From an uncultured Desulfuromonadales bacterium (GTDB taxonomy: Bacteria > Desulfobacterota > Desulfuromonadia > Desulfuromonadales > Geopsychrobacteraceae): a DNA stretch of 36,109 nucleotides. The notes under the pieces were generated by a model, which was not told where the DNA came from, ran no database searches, and saw nothing but the letters and a program-made list of their open reading frames with translations. Shown here piece by piece: positions 22,639-30,005 of the stretch. The translations under genes and the position numbers were made by a program. Each line of letters begins with the position of its first letter. Position 1 is the first letter of the stretch. The stretch covers positions 1-36,109 of the forward strand of contig CAMYNC010000015.1 of assembly GCA_947259685.1 (NCBI GenBank), written 5' to 3'.

Positions 22639-23943
22639 ATGGGAGTATCCAGTGCTCTGTACAGTGGCGTTTCTGGGCTCAATGCCAACGGTAGCGCCAT
22701 GAGCGTTATCGGTAACAATATCGCCAACGCCAATACCGTCGGCTTCAAATCGAGTCGTACGGTGTTCGGCGATCTGCTTTCCAGTAGTATTTCCGGCTCC
22801 GGCGGCACCTCGCAGGTCGGTCGTGGTGCCGGCCTGTCGATCGTCGACAATATCTTCAGTCAGGGGACTTTCGAAAACACCGAAACCAATACCGACCTGG
22901 CGATCGAAGGGTCCGGTTTCTTTATCGTCAGTGACCCGGCCTTCGGCAATATTTCCAATATGTATTCCCGAGCTGGGGCGTTCCGTTTCGATGCGGACGG
23001 TTTTCTGGTCAATCCCGAGGGGATGAACGTGATGGGTTACCAGGTCGATTCCAACGGCGATACCTTCGGCGACTTGATCCCGGTCTCGGCCAATACCCAA
23101 TCGTTCAGTTCCGCCGGACAGACCGGTAATGTGACCCTCAATACTAATATCGATTCCGATACCACGGCAATTGCCGGCGGTTTCGATATCAATAACCCGG
23201 CGACCAGTTCCCACTACGCCACCTCGATCCGGATTTTTGACAGCCAGGGCAGTACTCACCTGATGACCACTTATTTCACCAAGACCGCTGATAACAGCTG
23301 GGAGTGGAACTCGGTGGTCGATGGTGGCGAGGTTAACGGCGGTACCGCCGGCACTCTGGAACTGGTCGGCGAGGGAGTGCTTGCGTTCGATACCAATGGC
23401 GATCTCGACCTGACCGCCTCAGGCACCGGCAATCCGCTGGTCACCGCCGGCAGCTTCACCACCACCGCCGGCGCACTCGACTGGAGCAACGGCGCCAATC
23501 AGACCCAGCAGGTTGCGGTGGATATGCAGACCACCCAGTATGCCAGCCCTTCGGTGGTGGTCTCCCAGGAGCAGGACGGTTTCGGCACCGGCACCCTGGT
23601 CAAGCTGAACGTAGACAACCTGGGCAATATCGTCGGTAACTTTTCCAACGGGACCCCGCGGAAACTGATGCGGCTGGCGCTGGCCAAGTTCACCAATCCC
23701 GGTGCCTTGACCAAGGCCGGCAGCAACATGTGGGAGCAGAGTGACGGCTCCGGTGCGCCGGTTGTCGGCACCATCGGTTCCGGGGTCGGCAACATCTTTA
23801 CCAACGCCCTGGAGTTGTCGAACGTCGATCTGGCCCAGGAATTCGTCAAGATGATAACCACCCAGCGTGGTTTCTCGGCCAACTCGAAAACCATTACCAC
23901 CACCGACGAAATGTTGGCTGAAGTTATTAGTCTCAAGCGTTAA
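22639..23943 (+). CDS. flgE: Flagellar hook protein FlgE
   Basis: A 434-aa hook subunit exported by the flagellar system. The N-terminus has ALYSGVSGLNANGSAMSVIGNNIANANTVGFK, the rod/hook signature; next is GTFENTETNTDLAIEGSGFFIV of the D0/D1 region. The central domain is Thr/Ser/Asn-rich and variable. The C-terminus ELSNVDLAQEFVKMITTQRGFSANSKTITTTDEML is the conserved FlgE coiled-coil ending. ATG 22639 follows AAAGGAG. It is the last gene of operon A. A 382-codon ORF on the opposite strand is a codon-bias shadow. Confidence 0.97.
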   Translation: MGVSSALYSGVSGLNANGSAMSVIGNNIANANTVGFKSSRTVFGDLLSSSISGSGGTSQVGRGAGLSIVDNIFSQGTFENTETNTDLAIEGSGFFIVSDPAFGNISNMYSRAGAFRFDADGFLVNPEGMNVMGYQVDSNGDTFGDLIPVSANTQSFSSAGQTGNVTLNTNIDSDTTAIAGGFDINNPATSSHYATSIRIFDSQGSTHLMTTYFTKTADNSWEWNSVVDGGEVNGGTAGTLELVGEGVLAFDTNGDLDLTASGTGNPLVTAGSFTTTAGALDWSNGANQTQQVAVDMQTTQYASPSVVVSQEQDGFGTGTLVKLNVDNLGNIVGNFSNGTPRKLMRLALAKFTNPGALTKAGSNMWEQSDGSGAPVVGTIGSGVGNIFTNALELSNVDLAQEFVKMITTQRGFSANSKTITTTDEMLAEVISLKR

Positions 23944-23956
23944 GTGCTCATCCCTA

Positions 23957-23989
23957 GATCCCTGAATCTCCACCCACACTTCAGGGATC
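23957..23989 (+). other. Perfect stem-loop just after flgE
   Basis: GATCCCTGAA (23957-23966) and TTCAGGGATC (23980-23989) form a perfect 10-bp stem with a 13-nt loop, 13 bp after the flgE stop. Without a T-run it probably protects the 3' end of the abundant hook mRNA, ahead of the true terminator 33 bp further on. Confidence 0.6.
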
Positions 23990-24021
23990 CAGGTGAAGGT
24001 CAAAACCATGACTTTATTTTT

Positions 24022-24053
24022 AGCCGCTCCGCTTTTTCAGGAGCGGCTTTTTT
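24022..24053 (+). terminator. Rho-independent terminator of flagellar operon A
   Basis: AGCCGCTCC (24022-24030) and GGAGCGGCT (24040-24048) form a perfect 9-bp stem with a 9-nt loop, followed by a run of T to 24053. It closes the operon that began at 10262, and a new sigma-54 promoter follows 87 bp downstream. Confidence 0.93.
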
Positions 24054-24065
24054 CGTCAGTCGCAG

Positions 24066-24107
24066 CTGTTTCCAGAGGTTGTTTTCGCAAGTAACTGGAA
24101 AAGCACA
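24066..24107. promoter_or_regulatory. Inverted repeat upstream of sigma-54 promoter B, candidate activator site
   Basis: TTTCCAG (24069-24075) and CTGGAAA (24095-24101) are exact reverse complements; CTGT/ACAG extends the match outward with a 4-nt insertion. The repeat ends about 33 bp before the promoter. A bound enhancer-binding protein of the FlrC/FlgR kind is possible, but no site consensus is known to me for this organism. Confidence 0.3.
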
Positions 24108-24139
24108 GGAAAAAAATTATTACAGAGATTTTTTGTTGC

Positions 24140-24155
24140 TGGCACGCAACTTGCC
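24140..24155 (+). promoter_or_regulatory. Sigma-54 (RpoN) promoter of flagellar operon B
   Basis: TGGCACG-CAAC-TTGCC matches the -24/-12 consensus almost perfectly, with GG at 24141-24142 and GC at 24153-24154 and exactly 10 bp between. Transcription is predicted near 24166, giving a ~55-nt leader before motA. Confidence 0.92.
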
Positions 24156-24220
24156 AATCCTTAGTTCCTGTTAAAGTTTTCTACCTGGTCGTGATCATGA
24201 CAGTACATAGAGGGTGACTC

Positions 24221-24988
24221 ATGGATTTATCCACGGTAATCGGCATACTAGCGGCATTCGGGCTGATGGTCAGTGCCATCATGCAGGGTGGTTCGCTGCT
24301 GATCTTTGTCAATATCCCGTCGATTATTATCGTTATCGGCGGCACCATCGGCACGGCGTTGGTGCATTACCCATTTGGGGAAGTTTTCGGCGCCCTAGGG
24401 GTTGCCCGCAAAGCGTTTTTCCATAAAGGCACTGCTTCCTCCGATACCATCGGCAAGCTGATCAGTTACGCCGGAAAGGCGCGGAAAGAGGGGATCCTTT
24501 CCTTGCAGTCGGTGATGAACGAAATCGACGATGATTTTTTCCTCAAAGGCCTGCAGATGGCGGTCGACGGTCAGGAACCTGACGCGCTCAAGGATATGCT
24601 CGAGCGGGAGATCGAATATGTTATGGACCGCCACGATAAGGGGGCGGAGATTTTTGTCTCGCTGGCCGCCTATGCGCCGGCGATGGGGATGATCGGCACC
24701 CTGATCGGTCTGGTGCAGATGCTGCAGACCATGGATGATCCTTCTTCGATCGGCCCGGCGATGGCGGTGGCGCTGTTGACCACTTTTTACGGTGCAGTTA
24801 TCGCCAATGTGGTCTGTACGCCGATGTCCGGAAAGTTAAAGTTGCGCTCTGCCAGCGAGGTCCTGAATAAGACCCTGGTCGCCGAAGGGATGAAGTCGAT
24901 CCTCGAAGGCGAAAATCCGCGCTTGATGGAGCAGCGTCTGCATGCCTTTGTTTCCCCGAAACTGCGGGAAAGCAACTTCGGTAAATAG
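24221..24988 (+). CDS. motA: Flagellar stator protein MotA
   Basis: A 255-aa inner-membrane stator subunit with four TM helices: two near the N-terminus (about residues 5-50, with FVNIPSIIIVIGGTIGTAL) and two after the cytoplasmic loop (about 150-205, with YAPAMGMIGTLIGLVQML and AVALLTTFYGAVIANVV). The cytoplasmic loop contains EREIEYVMDRHDKGAEIF, the charged segment that engages FliG. With MotB it forms the ion channel that turns the rotor; H+ versus Na+ cannot be decided here. It is the first gene after the sigma-54 promoter, with an AGAGGGTGA ribosome site. Confidence 0.96.
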   Translation: MDLSTVIGILAAFGLMVSAIMQGGSLLIFVNIPSIIIVIGGTIGTALVHYPFGEVFGALGVARKAFFHKGTASSDTIGKLISYAGKARKEGILSLQSVMNEIDDDFFLKGLQMAVDGQEPDALKDMLEREIEYVMDRHDKGAEIFVSLAAYAPAMGMIGTLIGLVQMLQTMDDPSSIGPAMAVALLTTFYGAVIANVVCTPMSGKLKLRSASEVLNKTLVAEGMKSILEGENPRLMEQRLHAFVSPKLRESNFGK

Positions 24989-25000
24989 GGGCCCTAAACG

Positions 25001-25732
25001 ATGGCCAAAAAAGAGAAAAAACCGCCAGCAGGAGCGCCGCTGTGGATGGTCACCTACTCCGATATGGTGACCCTGCTGCTGACCTTTTTCGTCTTGCTGC
25101 TGTCGATGGCCAATCTCGATAATATCAAGTTCAACAAGGCGAGTGACTCCCTGGCCGGTGCTTTCGGCGTGCTCGGCAGCAGTAGCAGCACCGAGGTTTC
25201 CGCACCCAAGGTGATCTCCTATTCGCCGGTCGATGATGATTTTGCTTCGCGGGTTTATCGGCGCTTGCGGACCAAGCTGCGTGAATTGAAGCTGAACAAA
25301 AAGGTCAAACTGGTGAAGGATCGCGGCGCCGTGGTGCTGCGGATCGATGAGTCGATTCTGTTCAGTTCCGGACAGCGCGTGGTCCAGCCGGATGCCTACC
25401 CGGTGCTGCGCAAGGTCGCAGAGCTGGTGCGGCCCTTACCTTTGAACCTGAAAGTCGAGGGGCATACCGATGATCGTGGCGACGAGCTGGCCAACTGGGA
25501 CCTCTCAGTGACCCGGGCGGTGTCGGTCTTGCGTTATCTGGCCAGCAATCAGCTGATTCCGCTGACCCGGCTGGCGGCGACCGGCTACGGTTCGCAGAAA
25601 CCGCTGTTCCCCAACGCCAGCGAGCGCGAGCGGGCCTTGAACCGACGAGTGGAATTTGTCCTGGAGAGCACCGGCGCTCCGGACCAGGAACTGCCCTACC
25701 TGATCGATGCCCGGGACCAGTCACCATTCTAG
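25001..25732 (+). CDS. motB: Flagellar stator protein MotB
   Basis: A 243-aa stator subunit anchored to peptidoglycan. The N-terminal single TM carries WMVTYSDMVTLLLTFFVLLLSM, in which Asp21 is the conserved ion-binding residue. A plug/linker region follows, then the OmpA-like peptidoglycan-binding domain (about residues 125-230) with LKVEGHTDDRGD, NWDLSVTRAVSVLRYL and GYGSQKPLFPN, ending NRRVEFVLE. It lies 12 bp after motA with a weak ribosome site, consistent with coupled synthesis of the A5B2 complex. Complete. Confidence 0.96.
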   Translation: MAKKEKKPPAGAPLWMVTYSDMVTLLLTFFVLLLSMANLDNIKFNKASDSLAGAFGVLGSSSSTEVSAPKVISYSPVDDDFASRVYRRLRTKLRELKLNKKVKLVKDRGAVVLRIDESILFSSGQRVVQPDAYPVLRKVAELVRPLPLNLKVEGHTDDRGDELANWDLSVTRAVSVLRYLASNQLIPLTRLAATGYGSQKPLFPNASERERALNRRVEFVLESTGAPDQELPYLIDARDQSPF

Positions 25733-25777
25733 AAAATCGGTCGGGATGACCGCTAGAGAAACAAAGGAAGGATAATC

Positions 25778-26272
25778 ATGGCCAAGAAAGACGCGGCAGA
25801 AAAACCTGAAGCGGAAGGCGGATCAAGCAAGAAGTTGATCATTATTATTGCTGCAGTGGTGGTGCTGTTGATCGGTGGCGGAGTCGCGGCCTTCCTGCTG
25901 ATGGGGAGTGAAGAGGAAAAGCTGACTCCCGAAGAGGAACAGGCGGCCCTGGAAAAGCAGACCAAACAGGTCGGACCGATGGTCAGTCTGGAGACCTTTA
26001 TCGTCAATATCCTCGATGATGAAGAAAGTCGCTACCTGAAGGCGGCGATCACCATCGAAGTCGACAGTGAAATCACCTCGGTGGAGATCAACCAACGGCT
26101 GCCGCAGATCAAAGATGCCATTCTGCTGCTGGTCGGCAACAAGACCTACGATGAATTGCGCGATATGCAGGGGAAAATTCAACTGCGCGCCGAACTGATC
26201 AACCAGCTTAACGGCATCTTGGTCAATGGCAAGGTCAAACGGATCTACTTTACCGATTTCGTGGTTCAGTAA
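25778..26272 (+). CDS. fliL: Flagellar basal body-associated protein FliL
   Basis: A 164-aa single-pass inner-membrane protein that surrounds and stabilises active stators. There is a short charged cytoplasmic N-terminus, a TM at about residues 18-43 (LIIIIAAVVVLLIGGGVAAFLLM), an acidic linker, and a periplasmic stomatin-like domain with PMVSLETFIVNILDDEESRYLKAAITIEV and the C-terminal KRIYFTDFVVQ typical of FliL. The start has AAGGAAGG upstream. It lies between motB and fliM, the usual position. Normal length. Confidence 0.95.
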   Translation: MAKKDAAEKPEAEGGSSKKLIIIIAAVVVLLIGGGVAAFLLMGSEEEKLTPEEEQAALEKQTKQVGPMVSLETFIVNILDDEESRYLKAAITIEVDSEITSVEINQRLPQIKDAILLLVGNKTYDELRDMQGKIQLRAELINQLNGILVNGKVKRIYFTDFVVQ

Positions 26273-26284
26273 AGGTTTCCCAAC

Positions 26285-27316
26285 GTGGAAAAGATTCTCA
26301 GCAAAGAAGAGATTGCCGAACTCCTCTCGGCGGTCCGGCATGGCGAAGTGGCGGTCGATCCTGCCGCGGAACCGGCTGTGGAGACCGGCAAGCGGCAGAA
26401 AGCTTCCGCAGTCTCCGCCCCGGATAAAGCCGCCGCTGCCGAAAGATTAAATCTGTTCCGGGCGCAGGGCCCAGAAGGGTGGAAGCTTCACAACTTTGAC
26501 CTGGTGCTCGATAGCTTTGCGCATAACTTTTCCATTTCTCTTTCCAACCGTTTCCAGCGGTCGGTCAGTGTCAAGCTCGACGCCATGGAGTCGATGAGCT
26601 TCGACGTCTTGCTGCAGAAGTTCTCTGGTCGCGGTGCCATCGGTATCCTGCAGCTTGAGCCCTTAAGTGGTGGCGCGCTGATGGTGATGGATGAGCAACT
26701 TTCCTATTCCTTGGTTGAGATCGTCCTCGGAGGTTCTTCCGACACCCAGGTGGTGGTGCCGAGCCGGGCGATGAGCGCCATCGAACTGAATGTCATCAGT
26801 GATGTGCTGCGCTCCTCCTGCCCGGAACTGGAAAAAGGCTTCCTGCAGCTGCAGAAGATCAAGGGCGATTTGGTCAAGGTGGTCAGTAACCTGCGGTTAC
26901 TCAATTTTGTCAGTTTCGATTCCGGCGTGGTGGCGGCCAGGTTCCGTGTCAGCATCGACAGCCTGGAAGGGGATATCACCCTGGTGTTGCCGCACACTGC
27001 TCTGGAGCCTTTGCAGCGCAAAGAGCATGAAAAGTCGGTCCCCTTATCGACCGTTCAGAACAGCAAGTGGCAGGCAGTTGTCTGTGGCGAGTTGGGGCAT
27101 ATGGAAGTGGAGCTGGGTGCAACCTTGTCGAACGTTTCCTTACTGGTCCGTGACATCCTCAATTTTCAGGTTGGCGATGTTATTGACCTTGGCTGCAATC
27201 CTGATACCCCGCTGAAAATTTCCGTCGAAGGGCGGTCGAAGTTTTACGGCATGGCTGGCGTGCAAGGGGGCAAAAAAGCGATCCGCATTCTGGGGAAAAT
27301 CCCCAACGGAGGATAG
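26285..27316 (+). CDS. fliM: Flagellar motor switch protein FliM
   Basis: A 343-aa C-ring protein that binds phospho-CheY and controls rotation direction. The N-terminal peptide is ILSKEEIAELLSAV, where enteric FliM has EIDALL. The middle CheC-like domain begins about residue 60 (LNLFRAQGPEGWKLHNFDLVLDSFAHNFSISL), with GRGAIGILQLEPLSGGALM. The C-terminal SpoA domain (about 260-335) contains LGHMEVELGATLSNVSLLVRDILNFQVGDVIDL. The start is GTG 26285 with a weak ribosome site. It is followed after 4 bp by fliN. Complete. Confidence 0.96.
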   Translation: MEKILSKEEIAELLSAVRHGEVAVDPAAEPAVETGKRQKASAVSAPDKAAAAERLNLFRAQGPEGWKLHNFDLVLDSFAHNFSISLSNRFQRSVSVKLDAMESMSFDVLLQKFSGRGAIGILQLEPLSGGALMVMDEQLSYSLVEIVLGGSSDTQVVVPSRAMSAIELNVISDVLRSSCPELEKGFLQLQKIKGDLVKVVSNLRLLNFVSFDSGVVAARFRVSIDSLEGDITLVLPHTALEPLQRKEHEKSVPLSTVQNSKWQAVVCGELGHMEVELGATLSNVSLLVRDILNFQVGDVIDLGCNPDTPLKISVEGRSKFYGMAGVQGGKKAIRILGKIPNGG

Positions 27317-27320
27317 ATTA

Positions 27321-27635
27321 ATGAATGAGATGAACGAACAGACTGCAGAGGCCATTCAGAATACCGCCCAGGAACGAGGGATCGATCTGCTGCTCGACGT
27401 GCCATTGCAGGTATCGGTAGAAGTCGGGCGCTCAAGAATCCTGGTCCGTGACCTGCTGCAAATGCAGGAAGGATCGCTGATCGAACTCGACAAACTGGCT
27501 GGTGAGCCGCTTGATCTCTATGTCAACTCACGGTTGATCGCTCGCGGCGAAGCGGTAGTGGTCAACGACAAGTTCGGCCTGCGTTTGACCGATGTGGTCA
27601 GCCCATCGGAGCGGATCGAGAATCTCGGCTCATGA
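27321..27635 (+). CDS. fliN: Flagellar motor switch protein FliN
   Basis: A 104-aa C-ring protein consisting mostly of one SpoA domain: LLDVPLQVSVEVGRSRILVRDLLQMQEGSLIELDKLAGEPLDLYVNSRLIARGEAVVVNDKFGLRLTDVV. This is the near-universal FliN signature, including the RLIARGE and FGLRLTD motifs. It forms the base of the C-ring and docks FliH-FliI. ATG 27321 has GGAGG 7-8 nt upstream; a second in-frame ATG at 27330 is possible. Overlaps fliO by 4 nt (ATGA). Confidence 0.97.
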   Translation: MNEMNEQTAEAIQNTAQERGIDLLLDVPLQVSVEVGRSRILVRDLLQMQEGSLIELDKLAGEPLDLYVNSRLIARGEAVVVNDKFGLRLTDVVSPSERIENLGS

Positions 27636-28009
27636 AATTTCTGCTGACCACAGTTCTCATGGTGGCTCCGGGACTGCTTCATGCCGCAGAGGTTCCGGAT
27701 GATTCCGGTCTGCTGGCCCCTGCAGTGAAAATGGTGGCCGCTCTGGCGGTGATCGTCGGCTTGCTGTTGTTGTTTTACGCTGCCAGCCGCAAGGGGTTCG
27801 GTTTTCTGCCAAAGCAGAATCAAGGCGCGATCCGGGTGCTGGAGACCCGACCACTTGGGGGGAAGAAATATCTCAGCCTGGTTTCGGTACGCGGTGAAGA
27901 GTTGCTGCTCGGGATCAGCAATGAACGGATCGAATGTTTGAGCAAGCTGCCGCCACGCAGCGATTTTTCCACCGAGCTGCAACAGCAGCTGACCGAGGAA
28001 CAGGCATGA
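27632..28009 (+). CDS. fliO: Flagellar export-apparatus assembly protein FliO
   Basis: A 125-aa membrane protein that helps assemble the FliP ring. A signal-like N-terminus (FLLTTVLMVAPGLLHAA) precedes a short periplasmic stretch, a TM at about residues 33-51 (VAALAVIVGLLLLFYAA) and a cytoplasmic domain with IRVLETRPLGGKKYLSLVSVRGEELLLGIS, the FliO pattern. Sequence conservation is low in this family, so position between fliN and fliP is important. Its stop overlaps the fliP start by 4 nt. Confidence 0.93.
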   Translation: MKFLLTTVLMVAPGLLHAAEVPDDSGLLAPAVKMVAALAVIVGLLLLFYAASRKGFGFLPKQNQGAIRVLETRPLGGKKYLSLVSVRGEELLLGISNERIECLSKLPPRSDFSTELQQQLTEEQA

Positions 28010-28743
28010 AGCGCACCAGCTTGCTGCTATCGATCCTGCTGTTGCTGCCGTTAATCGCCAGCGCCAAGGGTTTGCCGACCATCACCCTCGGCATCAGTGA
28101 AGCGACCGAGCCGGGTGAAGTCTCCACCGCAGTGCAGATTCTCATTGTTCTGACAATCCTCTCGGTAGCACCAGCGATTCTGCTGATGACCACCGGCTTT
28201 ACCCGAATTGTCATCGTTTTGTCATTCGTTCGCCAGGCGATGGGCACCCAGCAGGCGCCATCCAACCAGATTGTCATCGGTCTGGCGCTGTTTTTAACCT
28301 TTTTCATCATGTCGCCGGTTTTTGAAAAGATCAATGAAAACGCGTTGCAGCCGTACTTGAATAAAGAAATCAACCAGGAGCAGGCCTTTACTCAGTCGTT
28401 AAAACCGATGCGCAATTTTATGTTCAGTCAGGTCGGTGAAAAGGATTTGCAGTTTCTGGTCGATATCTCCAAGGCGCCGCAGCCGGAGAATCAGGACGAT
28501 ATCGGCATGTTGACGCTGATTCCGGCGTTTATGCTTTCCGAACTTAAAAGAGCTTTTCAGATGGGTTTTCTGCTGTTCATTCCGTTTTTGATGATCGATA
28601 TGATTGTCGCCTCGATCCTGATGGCCATGGGCATGATGATGTTACCGCCGGTCATTGTCTCATTGCCGTTTAAGATCCTGCTGTTCGTGCTGGTTGATGG
28701 CTGGACACTGGTGATCGGTTCACTGGTCCAGAGCTTCGCCTAA
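28006..28743 (+). CDS. fliP: Flagellar export gate protein FliP
   Basis: A 245-aa core subunit of the FliPQR export gate. A cleavable signal peptide (LLLSILLLLPLIASAKG) is followed by TM helices with TRIVIVLSFVRQAMGTQQAPSNQIVIGLALFLTFFIM, then the periplasmic loop, and PAFMLSELKRAFQMGFLLFIPFLMIDMIVASILMAMGMMML, the highly conserved FliP signature. I start at ATG 28006 because it overlaps the fliO stop (ATGA) and begins a classical signal peptide; the in-frame upstream codon at 27934 would add residues read from inside fliO. Complete. Confidence 0.97.
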   Translation: MKRTSLLLSILLLLPLIASAKGLPTITLGISEATEPGEVSTAVQILIVLTILSVAPAILLMTTGFTRIVIVLSFVRQAMGTQQAPSNQIVIGLALFLTFFIMSPVFEKINENALQPYLNKEINQEQAFTQSLKPMRNFMFSQVGEKDLQFLVDISKAPQPENQDDIGMLTLIPAFMLSELKRAFQMGFLLFIPFLMIDMIVASILMAMGMMMLPPVIVSLPFKILLFVLVDGWTLVIGSLVQSFA

Positions 28744-28752
28744 GGCTTTTTT

Positions 28753-29022
28753 ATGACTCCAGAATTTGTCATTAATATTGGTCGTCAGGCGATCGAAACC
28801 GTCTTGGTGGTTGCCGCCCCGATGCTGATCGCTGCGCTGGTGATCGGCTTACTCATCAGTATTTTTCAGGCGGCGACCCAGATCAATGAACAGACCATGA
28901 CTTTCATCCCGAAGATTGTCGGTGTCTTTGTCACCCTGCTGATTTTTGCGCCTTGGATTCTGCAGAAGGTTTCCGCCTTTCTGATCATGATTTTTAACCA
29001 GTTGCCGACCGTCGGCCGCTAA
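28753..29022 (+). CDS. fliQ: Flagellar export gate protein FliQ
   Basis: An 89-aa protein with two TM helices (about residues 15-38 and 53-76), part of the FliP5-FliQ4-FliR1 gate in the MS-ring pore. Family motifs are IGRQAIETVLVVAAPML, then ISIFQAATQINEQTMTFIPKIVGV. The ribosome site is weak (AAGG). Nine bp after fliP and 18 bp before fliR. Length is exactly as expected. Confidence 0.97.
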   Translation: MTPEFVINIGRQAIETVLVVAAPMLIAALVIGLLISIFQAATQINEQTMTFIPKIVGVFVTLLIFAPWILQKVSAFLIMIFNQLPTVGR

Positions 29023-29040
29023 TCCCAGAAGGGCTAGGCC

Positions 29041-29817
29041 ATGGATTTGCCGCAATTCTCCCTGCCTTTGATCCAGGGGTTTCTGATCTGCCTGGGGCGG
29101 ATCGGGGGAATGATCGGAGCCATCCCGGTTTTCAGTGGCGGCCAATTGCCCCCGCAAATGCGTATCGGTATCGCCTTTCTGTTTACTCTGCTCTGTTACC
29201 CGGTGGTTGAAGGCTATCTTCCTGCCGAGAGTTTCACCCCGATCGAACTGGGGTTGCTGGTGGCCCAGGAAACCATTCTCGGTCTGCTGGTCGGTTTTTT
29301 GGCCCAGCTCGTGTTTATGGCGGCGGAGTTTTCGGGCTCGCTGATCGGCTATCAGATGGGTTTTGCCGCCGCCAACGTCTTCGATCCAATCAGCCAGCGA
29401 CAGGTCGCGCTGATTTCTCAGTTTCAAGGCACCTTTGCCCTGCTGCTGTTTCTCGCCCTGGACGTTCATCACCTGTTTCTTGAGGCGATCGTCTTCTCTT
29501 TTGAAATGCTGCCGCCAGGCCAGCTGGATCTGAGTGGCGGCGCCATCCCTTTTATCATGGAGCTGGCCAATCACTCGTTTGTTCTCAGCATGCAGCTGGT
29601 GGCGCCGATTCTGGCGCTGTTGATCCTGACCAACCTGACCCTCGGGGTGATGTCGCGGGTTTTCCCACAGTTAAATGTCTTCATGCTCTCCTTTCCGATC
29701 AATATCGGCGTTTCCTTCATCGTCATGGGGATCACCCTTGGCGTCTTTGCGACAATGCTCAGTCGCGAATTTTCCGAACTTGCGGACCGCTTTTTGCAAC
29801 TCTTCAGCTTGCTTTGA
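29041..29817 (+). CDS. fliR: Flagellar export gate protein FliR
   Basis: A 258-aa polytopic export-gate subunit with about six hydrophobic segments. Family markers include an N-terminal RIGGMIGAIPVFSGGQLPPQMRIG, the QETILGLLVGFLAQLVFMAAEFSGSLIGYQMGFA block and, near the C-terminus, VMSRVFPQLNVFMLSFPINIGVSF. AAGGG precedes the start. In this window the usual tight junction to flhB is broken by a 188-bp gap holding an inverted-repeat element. The protein itself is complete. Confidence 0.97.
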   Translation: MDLPQFSLPLIQGFLICLGRIGGMIGAIPVFSGGQLPPQMRIGIAFLFTLLCYPVVEGYLPAESFTPIELGLLVAQETILGLLVGFLAQLVFMAAEFSGSLIGYQMGFAAANVFDPISQRQVALISQFQGTFALLLFLALDVHHLFLEAIVFSFEMLPPGQLDLSGGAIPFIMELANHSFVLSMQLVAPILALLILTNLTLGVMSRVFPQLNVFMLSFPINIGVSFIVMGITLGVFATMLSREFSELADRFLQLFSLL

Positions 29818-29832
29818 GATTTCTAACCTGGG

Positions 29833-29850
29833 CTGCCGAAATTTTGGCAG
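29833..29850 (+). other. Small hairpin after fliR
   Basis: CTGCCGA (29833-29839) pairs with TTGGCAG (29844-29850, one G-T pair) around a 4-nt AATT loop, 16 bp after the fliR stop. The loop-side T-run is inside the stem, so it is not a standard terminator. Confidence 0.4.
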
Positions 29851-29874
29851 TGCCGCTCAACCTGCGAGGTATTA

Positions 29875-29994
29875 GGTGGTTGAGAAATGATGAGATGCAA
29901 GGCTTGCGTAGCTTGAAGAATGAGTCGTAGCCACCGGCTACGTCGAATGATGAAAGCCTAGCGTAACGCAGCAGATCGTCGTTTATCGACCGCC
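29875..29994. repeat. 120-bp imperfect inverted-repeat element between fliR and flhB
   Basis: The outer 24 bp (29875-29898 and 29971-29994) are inverted repeats matching at 17 of 24 positions, 21 of 24 if G-U pairs are allowed in RNA. The centre is a perfect 7-bp hairpin, CGTAGCC-ACC-GGCTACG (29926-29942). It contains no ORF. The ends (GGTGGTTGAGAAATG... / ...CGTTTATCGACCGCC) resemble dispersed repeats with TTGAAAAACG-type termini that I recall from related genomes. The flhB Shine-Dalgarno (GGAGGT) starts at the next base. Confidence 0.6.
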
Positions 29995-30005
29995 GGAGGT
30001 AAAAG

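Noticed and set aside
22111..23259. 382-codon open frame on the minus strand across flgD end, TIGR02530 gene and flgE
   Set aside because: It is antisense to three clearly recognisable flagellar genes, and its Gly/Ile/Asp/Arg-rich composition mirrors their codon bias.
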